DNA of 23,430 nt from CAYVXE01 sp964455375 (GCA_964455375.1 CAYVXE010000068.1:1-23430); one strand, 5' to 3'. Counted from the stretch's first letter, positions 7,983 through 16,256 are shown. The notes: generated by a model from the letters alone, not told the origin. Translations and numbers: made by a program.

Positions 7983-10900
7983 CTAACGGGCTAAAACCAC
8001 GTAACCGCTGCTAACACGAACTGCATTATCCGAAAGAATATAAAGATAAACGCCCGGCTTTTGTTCACGTCCACCCGAATCAAGCCCGTCCCACTGAAAC
8101 ACCGTGTTGCGGATATTTTTAAGTGTTTGTAAAAGAACACCATTGAACGAAAAGATTTTCAGCTCGGGGTTGGCCAAAACCAGCCGACTGAAATCGAACA
8201 CAGCCTGATCATTAAAGCCGTCGTTATTGGGTGTAAAAGGATTGGGGCGCACCACAAGTTCAGCATTCGTAACCTGAAGTCTCAAGGTCGCTGAATTATT
8301 GGTTTCATCCGTCTCGTTTATTTGATTTTCCCGATCGATTTCAAAAATAATTTCATGCGTTCCCAACCGGGTAAAGGTCGCCGGATAGTTGAAATTAATT
8401 TCCTGGTTTGCTCCCAGACCGATGACCACCGTATCCGCTGCGATGGTCCCGTCGTGATAAAATGTCAATCGAAATGCCCCGTTTGCAGGAGCGACATTGC
8501 TGCGGGCGATGCCGGTAATGGTTCGTCTCTGGTTCAATGCAATGTTGGTGTTGTTGATGCTAAGGGAAGAAACCACGAGATCGGGCAAAGCTTTCAAAAC
8601 GGATATTTTCACCACGACGGAGTCACTCAGGGGTGGTTGCCCAAGAGCTTCTCTGGCGATAAATGTGACGAAATAATCGCCTCTTGAACCCACAGGCGGC
8701 GTCCAGGAAAATGTGGCGCTTTGGTTGCCATTATCGATCAAAATCGCACCGGCAGGTAAATTGAGCGCACTGAAAATGAGCGTACTGTCTTCCGGATCGG
8801 TCGCTGTCACATTAAATGTGAGTAACTGCACCTCCGGCGTCGCTTGATCTGCAACAGGGTCAATTACCGGCGGATCATTCACGGGAATCACCCGAACGTA
8901 AACCTGCAGCGTATCCGCAAAAAAACCGTCATAAGCAATGACCGTGAATGTGGTGTCTAAATCGCCTTCACGGGGCGTCCCTTCAATTGAATTGTTTGCC
9001 GGGTCGGTCGAGCTTAAGCTAAGCCAGGACGGCAGATTGCGAAAAATGAATTTCGGCACTGTGGCGTCCGAATCGGAAGCGGTGGCGGCATACTGGAAAA
9101 AGACGTCTTCTGTGGCAACAACCGTATCCGCCGAAGTGATCTTCGGCGGAAATTGGTTGGGGCCTCCTAACAAAATAACCAGAAGTTGCGCATTTAAACT
9201 GTCATTGCTAAAAATGCTCAACGTGTCTGAATAAGCAAATGGTAACGTCGGAGCAAACCTGATATCCACGATTTCATTGGAATGTGGCGCCACCGACAGT
9301 GTCGTTATGAGGGCCGAAAAAGCCGGGTCGGTAAATTGCAACTGACTGATATTTAGAGCGCCATTTCCTGAATTGATAATCTTCAGCGGTAACATGGCGG
9401 TTTGCGGCGGCAGGATGTTGCCAAAGTCCAACGTGTCCGGAATGACGCTGATCAACGCCTGGATGCCTTCACCCCGCAGTCCCACGACCAGTTCCTGCTG
9501 CAAACCGAAGGCTATGGAACGAATTTTCAGTGAATCCACATAAACGACTGTATCCGTTGGGCTGAAGGTCACCGAAAGATTGAAAACTTCGCCGGGACCA
9601 ACGGTCGCCTGTGAATCCGACACCATAAAAACAGGCAGCGTCGTGGAAATATCATCTATCTGAATGACCTGATTTGTGGGATTGACCAAAGAATAAGATT
9701 GCGTGGAATCCGTCCTCACATACACCTGGCCGAAATCGATGACTTCCGTAGGGAGTGTAAAGCGGATGCTGCCGCTGCGTCCGCCACGATTGAGCAGAAC
9801 CGTAACCGTTGTAGGAGTCAAATTGGTGACCACTAAATCGATATCTCCGTCCTTGTCAAAATCCGCACCGGCGATGCTTGACGGAGATTCACCCGTCGTG
9901 TAAATATCGTTACTGTTTGCCGTAAAATTATTGTTGAACTCATTTCTAAAAATATTGAGATTATTCGACAGCAAGTTCGGTACTGCCAAATCCAAATCGT
10001 GATCTTTCCCGAACCCGGATGAAAATGCGGTGGCATCTGTGGTGTCAAAATCGGCCAGCAGAACATCATAAGGTCTCTCTGCCGTGTCCAACTGCTCGGT
10101 GAGCACAAACCCGCCATCCTTTGATCGATTTTCAAGAATCGTGACGGAATTATTCGTGGGATGTACCAGGACTAAATCCAGAAAACCATCGCCGTATTCA
10201 CCCTGTGTCCGGCGAATAATATCGTTTGATTTAATGATGGTGGGAAAATCCGGTACCGCAATGTCACCCGACTGAAAAAATTGCCCCATCCCGTTATTTT
10301 TATAAACCAAGATGGTATTGTTTCCGGAGTTGCTCACCACGATATCCGCATCGCCGTCATTATCGAAATCACCCGACGTCAGACCGTACGGTGTTGCGCC
10401 GGTGGGATACAACGATGAAATCGCAAACGTTCCATCACCTCGATTTAAAAACAGTTGCAACCGGTTAATTCCCAGAATCGTAGCAGCCAAATCAATGAAA
10501 CCATCATTATTAAAATCATTGGCTTCAATTCTGGTTGGATGTTCATCCGTGGAAATGATTTGTAATTGTGAAAATAGTCCAGCGCCGGTGTTTCTTAAAA
10601 TGAAAATCGTGTCGTCATCAAAATCGGTCACTGCCAGATCAAAAAGGCCATCGTTGTCGAAGTCACCTCCTGTAATGGCGTTGGCGCCGGCTCCAACCGG
10701 AATGTCATCTTGTTTTACAAACGATCTGCCCGGTACAAAAAAATTGTTTAACAAAATGGTCACGGAATTGGAGGTGTTATTGACCACTGCCAGGTCAGGA
10801 AACAAGTCGTTATTAAAATCTGCGGTGTAAACTGCCGACGGGTGGGAATCAGAGGTATCGAGAGGAATTTCAATGCGTTCATCAAAAATAGCCGTTCCAT

Positions 10901-11309
10901 AGTCAACACGGATGGTAAATGCCCATTGAAACGAAGGAACTAACGGCTGACCGGTAGCGCTTAAAATAGCGGATGTCAGCGTAACCGAAACAACTTCCCC
11001 TTCTTTAAAAAAAGATGTGGGGATGAAACGTGCGGTCTTCGTGGCATCGTCGTAAACGACATTTCCCGGATACAGCCCCGTTTGATTCCCATGCACCAAA
11101 AACGTGGCGGTGTTCAGTGACGATGCATCCATGGCCTGAGAAAAAACCACTTCTACGGCGCCATTAAACGGGACGTTGATTTCATTTTGTCTCGGCGCAA
11201 CCGAAACCACCTGCACCTGGGCCAGCAGCGATTGGGTCAGGGCAAAGAACAAAAGCACTGCAGTTAGTTTATGTATTATTGTGATGAATACGCATTGTCG
11301 CATTCTCAT
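7983..11309 (-). CDS. giant secreted FG-GAP/Ig surface protein with C-terminal sorting-type domain
   Basis: A 1108-residue modular surface protein. Signal peptide 1-30 (ending SLLAQ); Big_5-type Ig domain 34-134; seven FG-GAP/VCBS repeats at about 150-510 with DxDxDG-type calcium loops (DFDNDGLFDLAV, DFNNDGFIDLAA, DFDNDGDADIVV, DFDKDGDIDLVV, others degenerate), enough for a seven-bladed beta-propeller. Two Ig-like domains of the ASPM-SPD-2-Hydin/'choice-of-anchor D' kind lie at about 518-716 and two cadherin-like Ig domains at about 719-906. A CARDB-type domain (about 908-1015, ending QINETDETNNSATL) and a FlgD/CHU_C-like C-terminal domain (1016-1108: NPFTPNNDGFND ... FQWDGLDSGG ... PGVYLYIL) complete it. 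Such C-terminal domains often direct type IX export or anchoring. GGGAG precedes the ATG at nine bases. It is the likely cargo or adhesin of the cluster. Confidence 0.88.
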   Translation of the reverse strand: MRMRQCVFITIIHKLTAVLLFFALTQSLLAQVQVVSVAPRQNEINVPFNGAVEVVFSQAMDASSLNTATFLVHGNQTGLYPGNVVYDDATKTARFIPTSFFKEGEVVSVTLTSAILSATGQPLVPSFQWAFTIRVDYGTAIFDERIEIPLDTSDSHPSAVYTADFNNDLFPDLAVVNNTSNSVTILLNNFFVPGRSFVKQDDIPVGAGANAITGGDFDNDGLFDLAVTDFDDDTIFILRNTGAGLFSQLQIISTDEHPTRIEANDFNNDGFIDLAATILGINRLQLFLNRGDGTFAISSLYPTGATPYGLTSGDFDNDGDADIVVSNSGNNTILVYKNNGMGQFFQSGDIAVPDFPTIIKSNDIIRRTQGEYGDGFLDLVLVHPTNNSVTILENRSKDGGFVLTEQLDTAERPYDVLLADFDTTDATAFSSGFGKDHDLDLAVPNLLSNNLNIFRNEFNNNFTANSNDIYTTGESPSSIAGADFDKDGDIDLVVTNLTPTTVTVLLNRGGRSGSIRFTLPTEVIDFGQVYVRTDSTQSYSLVNPTNQVIQIDDISTTLPVFMVSDSQATVGPGEVFNLSVTFSPTDTVVYVDSLKIRSIAFGLQQELVVGLRGEGIQALISVIPDTLDFGNILPPQTAMLPLKIINSGNGALNISQLQFTDPAFSALITTLSVAPHSNEIVDIRFAPTLPFAYSDTLSIFSNDSLNAQLLVILLGGPNQFPPKITSADTVVATEDVFFQYAATASDSDATVPKFIFRNLPSWLSLSSTDPANNSIEGTPREGDLDTTFTVIAYDGFFADTLQVYVRVIPVNDPPVIDPVADQATPEVQLLTFNVTATDPEDSTLIFSALNLPAGAILIDNGNQSATFSWTPPVGSRGDYFVTFIAREALGQPPLSDSVVVKISVLKALPDLVVSSLSINNTNIALNQRRTITGIARSNVAPANGAFRLTFYHDGTIAADTVVIGLGANQEINFNYPATFTRLGTHEIIFEIDRENQINETDETNNSATLRLQVTNAELVVRPNPFTPNNDGFNDQAVFDFSRLVLANPELKIFSFNGVLLQTLKNIRNTVFQWDGLDSGGREQKPGVYLYILSDNAVRVSSGYVVLAR

Positions 11310-11339
11310 TTAAAACATCTCCCGTAGCTGAGGTCGTGA

Positions 11340-12371
11340 CTAATTTGTTCGAATGATTTTGTTTATTTGCAGGCGGGCTTCCGACAGTAATTGCCGTTTG
11401 CCAAGCGCTTCATAAGAAACGGCAAGATTTTTCCATCCCACCAGATCGTTCGGATTCATCTCTACAACTTTCTGGTACCAGCTTATCATCACCGGATAAT
11501 TTTTCATTTTCCAGTTGCATTCACCCAAATAGTGGAATAGTTGAAGCGGGCTTTGTGAGAAGTCTAAAGCAGCTTCAAATTGCTTAACTGCTTTCGGATA
11601 TTTGTGATTTCGGAAATACATCAACCCGAAATCGGTAAGAATCCGTTCAGATGGTTTTTTCTCTGCCAACAACCGGTAATCCTGCTCGGCGTTTTTCATC
11701 TGACCTAAAGCGTTGTACGAATAAGCACGACGCATCAATGCATTTATTTGCTGATCGTCCCGTGCTAAAATTTCACTACATAAACGGATCGCTTTCTGAT
11801 ACTGTTTTTCCAAAAAAAAGATTTCGGAAAGATTATTCATCAGAACAATATTTTCCGTTTTTTTCTGCAGTAACTGCCCATAGATTTTTTCGGAATCGTA
11901 ATACCGGCCGGTCATAAACAGGGCGTCGGCATATTTTTGTGCACTGTATTTGTTACTTGAATCGATGATCACAGCGCGATAAAAACTGGCCAACGCTTCA
12001 TCGTAAGCCTTAACATTAAACTGTTTCACCCCAAAGTCAAAATTTTGCAACCAGTATTTTTTAATAAGGAAGGTTGTCGGTTCCTCATATTTTGGCGAAA
12101 GCTTACGGAGTGTAAGGATGGTGGTCATCATTTTTTCGGCCATATCCAGTTCCCCGTAAACCTCCGCCAGCAATAGCAGCGCCTCCCCGTCCCTGGGATT
12201 ATGTTGAATCGACTCTTCCAAATCATGCTGAGCCTTTTGCCAGTCCTGCTGCCGAATGGACAGTTGTACATTTTGCAAACGACTGGCGGCGCAACTATTT
12301 AAAATCAGAATACATAAAACAGAAAAAAAGGTTACATTTTTATATGAAGCCCGGTGCTGCAAATTCTTCAT
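11340..12371 (-). CDS. TPR-repeat lipoprotein opening the envelope operon
   Basis: The 343-residue product has a lipoprotein signal with lipobox LNSC (Cys27). From about residue 33 to the end it consists of consecutive TPR units, for example QDWQKAQHDLEESIQHNPRD, YDEALASFYRAVIIDSS, YQKAIRLCSEILARDDQ and YPVMISWYQKVVEMNPND. Such proteins usually act as scaffolds in envelope complexes. The ATG follows AGGA at nine bases. It is the first gene of the minus-strand cluster, 30 bases ahead of the FG-GAP protein gene, and lies about 80 bases downstream of the transcription start predicted for a sigma-54-type promoter. Confidence 0.87.
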   Translation of the reverse strand: MKNLQHRASYKNVTFFSVLCILILNSCAASRLQNVQLSIRQQDWQKAQHDLEESIQHNPRDGEALLLLAEVYGELDMAEKMMTTILTLRKLSPKYEEPTTFLIKKYWLQNFDFGVKQFNVKAYDEALASFYRAVIIDSSNKYSAQKYADALFMTGRYYDSEKIYGQLLQKKTENIVLMNNLSEIFFLEKQYQKAIRLCSEILARDDQQINALMRRAYSYNALGQMKNAEQDYRLLAEKKPSERILTDFGLMYFRNHKYPKAVKQFEAALDFSQSPLQLFHYLGECNWKMKNYPVMISWYQKVVEMNPNDLVGWKNLAVSYEALGKRQLLSEARLQINKIIRTN

Positions 12372-12464
12372 TGATGATGTCCTAACATTTGAGCTTGTAT
12401 AGTCGTAGAGAATAATAAGCCATTGAAAAAAACATAAAGTGTCTATTTTGATGGCAATACCTAT

Positions 12465-12480
12465 GGCAACTTGTATGCCA
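12465..12480 (-). promoter_or_regulatory. probable sigma-54 (-24/-12) promoter of the envelope operon
   Basis: Read on the minus strand the site is TGGCATACAAGTTGCC. It has TGGCA at -24 and TTGC at -12 with exactly ten bases between the GG and GC pairs, as in the RpoN consensus TGGCACG-N4-TTGC. The predicted transcription start is near 12454, about 80 bases before the first ATG. The core lies in a perfect 7-7-7 palindrome (12462-12482), so the plus strand also carries a weaker match. The palindrome could alternatively be an operator. Confidence 0.55.
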
Positions 12481-12572
12481 TATTTTTTAAAATATGCCCC
12501 CTGGAAAAAATACAGGTAATTTTGTTACTGTTTCAGGCAGAAACAAAAAAACTGCATGGCGTCCAAATGGTA

Positions 12573-12606
12573 AAAAAATGCACAATTGAACAAAAAATGC
12601 ACAATT
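12573..12606. promoter_or_regulatory. two tandem 15-base repeats, candidate activator site
   Basis: AAAAAATGCACAATT occurs at 12573-12587 and again, identical, at 12592-12606, a 19-base period that places both on nearly the same face of the helix. They lie about 119-152 bases upstream of the start predicted from the sigma-54-type promoter, the usual distance for enhancer-binding activators. They could equally serve the receiver gene on the other strand. Confidence 0.5.
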
Positions 12607-12744
12607 CACTGTACAAGTAGAGAATAATTACATACTATTTTGTAAACGGTAATTACTATTCTGTATTTGGAGCCACAAATAAAATAAATATTTGTAACAA
12701 GTGTAGCATTGTTTCCTCTTAATATTTATTATTATTTCATGCCT

Positions 12745-12757
12745 TTCCGATATAGTA
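12745..12757 (+). promoter_or_regulatory. promoter-like box before the receiver gene
   Basis: TTCCGATATAGTA contains TATAGT as a possible -10 element, 37 bases before the ATG. No good -35 box is seen at 16-18 bases. The same 13-mer with one mismatch stands at the same relative place before the kinase-like gene at 16552. Confidence 0.35.
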
Positions 12758-12793
12758 TGAAAAGATTTTTTACCTAACTTTTGGGAGCACGTC

Positions 12794-13189
12794 ATGCGGA
12801 TACTAATCGTCGAAGACGATATTGACTCGAGCAAAATTCTATCTCACTATCTCAAACAGTTTGGCGAGTGCGATTTTGCACTTGATGGAAAACAGGCCAT
12901 CGAGTGTGTGAAAATGGCTTTCGAGGAGGAACTGCCCTACGATTTGATCTGCATGGATATTATGATGCCGAATTTAAACGGCCAGGAAGCCCTGCGAAGA
13001 ATTCGGGAAATAGAACAGAATAAAGGAATTACCATCGGCCAGGGAGCAAAAATCGTCATGGTTTCCGCACTATCCGACCATGACAATATTATGAAATCTT
13101 TCCTACGCTTGTGCGACGCCTACATCGTCAAACCCATCGATAAAGATGAACTAGTGGAAAAACTTAAAGAGATCGAATTACTCAACTAA
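12794..13189 (+). CDS. single-domain response regulator (CheY-like receiver)
   Basis: The 131-residue product is a bare receiver domain with all key residues: acidic pair Asp8-Asp9 after strand 1 (ILIVEDD), phospho-acceptor Asp55 in DLICMDIMMPNLNG, Ser91 in VMVSALSD and Lys113 in YIVKPIDKDEL. There is no output domain, so it should act by binding a partner after phosphorylation by an unlinked histidine kinase. GGGAG lies seven bases ahead of the ATG. It is divergent from the envelope operon, and a link to it is possible but not shown. A weak hairpin (13219-13233) follows. Confidence 0.93.
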   Translation: MRILIVEDDIDSSKILSHYLKQFGECDFALDGKQAIECVKMAFEEELPYDLICMDIMMPNLNGQEALRRIREIEQNKGITIGQGAKIVMVSALSDHDNIMKSFLRLCDAYIVKPIDKDELVEKLKEIELLN

Positions 13190-13384
13190 GGAAGTCATAA
13201 TAAGACCGATTACATTTGACAACAATGTGTTGTTTTCTCCTAAAACACCATCGAACTTCCTGACAATTTTCAGCCAATTCCGGTCCGCATAAAAACTCTC
13301 CTAACTATTTAATAATATTTCCATTAAGATTAATTTTAGAGAGGGCATTTTTCCGGTACACATCTTGCGTCATGCAAAGGCATC

Positions 13385-13660
13385 ATGTCAGAGAGCAATA
13401 CGACAATCGCAAAAAAGGATTTCTCTATCGTCAGGCAGGTACGGCAAATTGTTGGTGATGATTATTCCGACTGGGGTATTGGGCGAAAACCGGATCCCTG
13501 GAAACATAAACACCAAAAAGGTCACCCGCTTACATGGTTGCAATGGAAAGCGCATTCATCTGCTTCCGCTAAAGAAATAGAGCGATTTTTTCTGGAAAAA
13601 GGCATGCGAACAACGGGAGAAAAACATCACTTTGCAAGATATATTTTTCTCTTCCAATAA
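13385..13660 (+). CDS. small basic protein, possibly a diverged GIY-YIG-like family
   Basis: A 91-residue basic protein with many His, Lys and Trp. The layout (GDDYSDWGIG near 24-33, WLQWKAHSSASAKEIERFFLEKGM at about 51-74, RYIFLF at the end) recalls short bacterial proteins of about 90 residues in which a 'W.VGIT..P..R...HG' start is followed by 'A..iE.yFi.kGm.G' and a final Y-hydrophobic strand, distantly like the GIY-YIG fold. This likeness is from memory and weak; the catalytic Arg and Glu of GIY-YIG nucleases cannot be assigned. A modest AAAGG lies before the ATG, and a strong terminator follows 31 bases after the stop, which supports a real gene. Function unknown. Confidence 0.65.
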   Translation: MSESNTTIAKKDFSIVRQVRQIVGDDYSDWGIGRKPDPWKHKHQKGHPLTWLQWKAHSSASAKEIERFFLEKGMRTTGEKHHFARYIFLFQ

Positions 13661-13691
13661 CACAGAATAAATTTTTTCTTTAAATCACAGT

Positions 13692-13724
13692 AAAAAGTCA
13701 GGTTCGGGGGGACCTGACTTTTTT
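13692..13724. terminator. bidirectional intrinsic terminator
   Basis: AAAAAGTCAGGT (13692-13703) and ACCTGACTTTTT (13712-13723) form a perfect 12-base stem with an 8-base loop of mostly G. A T-run follows on both strands. It lies between the convergent small-protein gene and proA and should end transcripts from both sides. Confidence 0.93.
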
Positions 13725-13770
13725 ATTTTACCTGCAAAACAGAAACCGGCTTTCTCAAAGAAAGTCTACG

Positions 13771-15027
13771 CTACGCACGGATTTGCCCGCTACCTTTAAT
13801 CACGTATTTATAGGTCGTCAATTCCTCCAGCCCCATGGGACCGCGCGCGTGCAGCTTATCCGTGCTGATGCCCATTTCCGCGCCCATACCGAATTCGGCG
13901 CCGTCCGTAAAGCGAGTGGAGGCATTCACGTAAACCGTAGCGGAATCCACTTCCTGCGTGAAAATTCTCTGACTTTCCGCAGATTCACTCAGGATTGCAT
14001 CCGAGTGACGGGAACCGTACGTGTTAATATGTGCTGCGGCGCTCTTGGTATCGGGAACGATCTTCACCGATAGAATGAGGTCTAGATACTCGGTGTACCA
14101 GTCCTCTTCGGTGGCGGGTTTCATAGCGGGAACGATGGCGCGTGCGCTTTCATCGCCACGCAATTCCACACCCTGCAGACCCAACCGTTCCGCTAATTTG
14201 GGCAAAAATGTGGAAGCAATCTTTTCGTGCACCAGCAGCGTTTCCATGGCGTTGCACACCCCCGGACGTTGGCATTTCGCATTTTCACAAATGGCCAGCG
14301 CTTTTGCGACGTCGGCGCTTTCATCTACAAAAATATGGCACACCCCTTTGTAGTGTTTAATTACCGGCACCCGGGACATTTCCGCCACGGCGCGAATCAA
14401 CCCTTCACCGCCGCGTGGAATGATGAGGTCGAGTTTGTCATCCATCTGTACCAGTTCTTTGACCGCCTGCCGGTCGGTGGTCCGTATGAGCTGTACGCCA
14501 TATTCTGGTAAGCCGTGCTTTGTACCCCCCGCCTGCAAGGCATCGGCAATGGCGGTGTTGCTGTGTATGGATTCGGAGCCGCCGCGCAGAATGACAGCAT
14601 TGGACGATTTCAGGCAAAGGGAGGCGGTGTCCGCGGTGACATTGGGCCGCGATTCATAAATAATGCCAATGACCCCGATGGGCACGCGCACCTTTTCGAT
14701 GATCAGACCGTTGGGCCGGGTTTTTGAGTCGATCATTTTTCCCACCGGATCTTCCAGCGCCGCCACCTGCCGGATGCCGTCGCTCATGCCCTCAATGCGG
14801 GCATCGGTGAGTTCCAGCCGGTCCAGCATGGCGGAGGAGAGGCCCTTTTCCCGGCCGCCCATCAGGTCTTTGGCATTTTCCCGCTTGATGATGTCCTTGC
14901 GGTTCATCAGTTCCTCGGCCATGCCCAGCAGGATAGCATTTTTACCGGCCGTGTCCAGCAGCGCCAGTTTGCGCGATGCGAGGACTGCTTTTTCTGCGAT
15001 GCCGGCAATATCATTATGAATACCCAT
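13771..15027 (-). CDS. proA: gamma-glutamyl phosphate reductase
   Basis: The 418-residue product has the usual length and sequence of ProA, which reduces gamma-glutamyl phosphate with NADPH to glutamate-5-semialdehyde, the second step of proline synthesis in the cytoplasm. It shows the aldehyde dehydrogenase-type fold: RVPIGVIGIIYESRPNVT (114-131), the LILRGG-like segment VILRGGSES (145-153), catalytic Cys258 in CQRPGVCNAMETLLVH, and a C-terminal FGMGAEMGISTDKLHARGPMGLEELTTYKYV (379-409). The ATG abuts the proB stop (TAAATG), with GGAG inside the end of proB, so the two are coupled. Its base composition is strikingly GC-rich (sampled lines 55-68%) against about 35-43% in proB, which suggests a different history. 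Confidence 0.97.
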   Translation of the reverse strand: MGIHNDIAGIAEKAVLASRKLALLDTAGKNAILLGMAEELMNRKDIIKRENAKDLMGGREKGLSSAMLDRLELTDARIEGMSDGIRQVAALEDPVGKMIDSKTRPNGLIIEKVRVPIGVIGIIYESRPNVTADTASLCLKSSNAVILRGGSESIHSNTAIADALQAGGTKHGLPEYGVQLIRTTDRQAVKELVQMDDKLDLIIPRGGEGLIRAVAEMSRVPVIKHYKGVCHIFVDESADVAKALAICENAKCQRPGVCNAMETLLVHEKIASTFLPKLAERLGLQGVELRGDESARAIVPAMKPATEEDWYTEYLDLILSVKIVPDTKSAAAHINTYGSRHSDAILSESAESQRIFTQEVDSATVYVNASTRFTDGAEFGMGAEMGISTDKLHARGPMGLEELTTYKYVIKGSGQIRA

Positions 15028-16188
15028 TTAATTCTCCAGGTTTGAGCTAAGAATCACCATATTTTCACGGTGAATGACTTCATCATAATCCTTTGACCCT
15101 AAAATTTTTTTAATCTCTGCGGTACGGCAGCCTTTTATTTTCTCCAGTTGTTCATTGGAGTAATCCACCAGCCCTTTGGCGATAAGTCTCCCCTTTTCCG
15201 TTTTCACATTCACAACCGCGCCTTTGGTAAACTTCCCTTCGACCTTTTTAATACCGATTGGCAGCAAGCTCACATGATTCTGAAGCAAAGCTTGTTCAGC
15301 ACCATCGTCTATAAAAATGGTCCCGGTTGGTTTATGAAAAAAGGCAATCCAGCGTTTTCTACGGTTAAGAAGTCTGTTCGTGCGCCCGTTAACATCTCCG
15401 ATAAGTGTTCCTAAATCTTCCCCTCTGAGGATATCCGGAATGATGTCATCCTGACGGCCATCGGCAATGACCACATAAATGCCGCTTTCCACGGCCTTTT
15501 GGGCAGACTGCAACTTGGACGCCATGCCACCGATGGAAAAATCACTGCCTTTGCCAACAGCCAGTGACAGAGCTTCATGGTTGACGGCGGGAAGAAAAGG
15601 CACTCTGGTTCCTTCCCCGGATTCGTTAAAATTTCGAAGACCGTCGGTCGTAGAGAGCAGAATCAGAACATCCGCATCGATTAATATACCCACCAAAGCA
15701 GCCAGCATGTCATTATCGCCAAACTTGATTTCATCAACGGATACCACATCATTTTCATTGATGATGGGAATGATTCTCTGTCGCAATGAAGATAAAATGG
15801 TATTCCTGGCATTTAAATGCCGGGCTCTGTTCTTTAAATCATCATGCGTGAGAAGTACCTGCCCGATCTTACAGCCCTCTTTGGTGAAAAGTTTATCGTA
15901 TTCCGTCATGAGGCGCACCTGACCAATAGACGCTGCCATTTGCAATTCCGGCAAATTATTTGGCCGGGTTTTCAGCCCAAGCGCTTCTATTCCCGCGGCA
16001 ATTGCCCCGGAAGAAACCAGCACCACATCCTTTCCGGAGTGATGCAGATCAGCCAACTGGCGGATAATCGCATCGATTCGATTTAAATCCGGCCGACCGG
16101 TTTTTTGTACCAAAACTCCGCTGCCCACCTTTACAATCACTCTATTGGCGTTAGCAAGAGATTTTCTTTCGACTTTAATTGGAGCCAT
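15028..16188 (-). CDS. proB: glutamate 5-kinase with PUA domain
   Basis: The 386-residue product has the full-length ProB form. The amino-acid kinase domain spans about 12-270, with VIVKVGSGVL (17-26), VVLVSSGAIAAG (55-66), ELQMAASIGQVRLM, INENDVVSVDEIKFGDNDMLAALVG and GGMASKLQSAQKAVESG. A PUA domain follows at about 285-375 (GTIFIDDGAEQALL, KGAVVNVKTEKGRLIAKGLVDYSNEQ). It phosphorylates glutamate with ATP, the committed and normally proline-inhibited step of proline synthesis. No strong ribosome site lies before the ATG. It is transcribed ahead of proA with no gap between them, from a likely promoter at 16257-16284. Confidence 0.97.
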   Translation of the reverse strand: MAPIKVERKSLANANRVIVKVGSGVLVQKTGRPDLNRIDAIIRQLADLHHSGKDVVLVSSGAIAAGIEALGLKTRPNNLPELQMAASIGQVRLMTEYDKLFTKEGCKIGQVLLTHDDLKNRARHLNARNTILSSLRQRIIPIINENDVVSVDEIKFGDNDMLAALVGILIDADVLILLSTTDGLRNFNESGEGTRVPFLPAVNHEALSLAVGKGSDFSIGGMASKLQSAQKAVESGIYVVIADGRQDDIIPDILRGEDLGTLIGDVNGRTNRLLNRRKRWIAFFHKPTGTIFIDDGAEQALLQNHVSLLPIGIKKVEGKFTKGAVVNVKTEKGRLIAKGLVDYSNEQLEKIKGCRTAEIKKILGSKDYDEVIHRENMVILSSNLEN

Positions 16189-16256
16189 AAAAACAATAAG
16201 TATTTTTTCTCACGGAAGATCAAACCGCTGTTCAATAAGGATTTGAATTTAATAAG

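Larger units (their letters stand above)
12372..12793. other. 422-base divergent regulatory region
   Basis: An AT-rich gap between the envelope operon (leftward) and the receiver gene (rightward). No open reading frame in it is supported. It holds a 21-base palindrome that fits a sigma-54 promoter, an extra ATGGCA half-site at 12451-12456, two tandem 15-base repeats, two TAATTAC copies (12625-12631 and 12650-12656), and a TATAGT box before the receiver gene. The density of short repeats suggests control by more than one DNA-binding protein. Confidence 0.6.

Noticed and set aside
664..12371. Calling the cluster a type IX secretion system
   Set aside because: Only a PorP/SprF-like barrel and a sorting-type C-terminus are present. 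No SprA, PorV, GldK, GldL, GldM or GldN homologue is in the window, and the motor genes are ExbB/ExbD-type.
12628..12834. 68-codon minus-strand frame crossing the receiver gene start
   Set aside because: It overlaps the receiver's start and its regulatory region, and the sequence is low-complexity with no ribosome site.
13219..13233. Hairpin ACAACA-ATG-TGTTGT after the receiver gene as a terminator
   Set aside because: The stem is only six mostly weak pairs with a short T-run. It may contribute but is not convincing.
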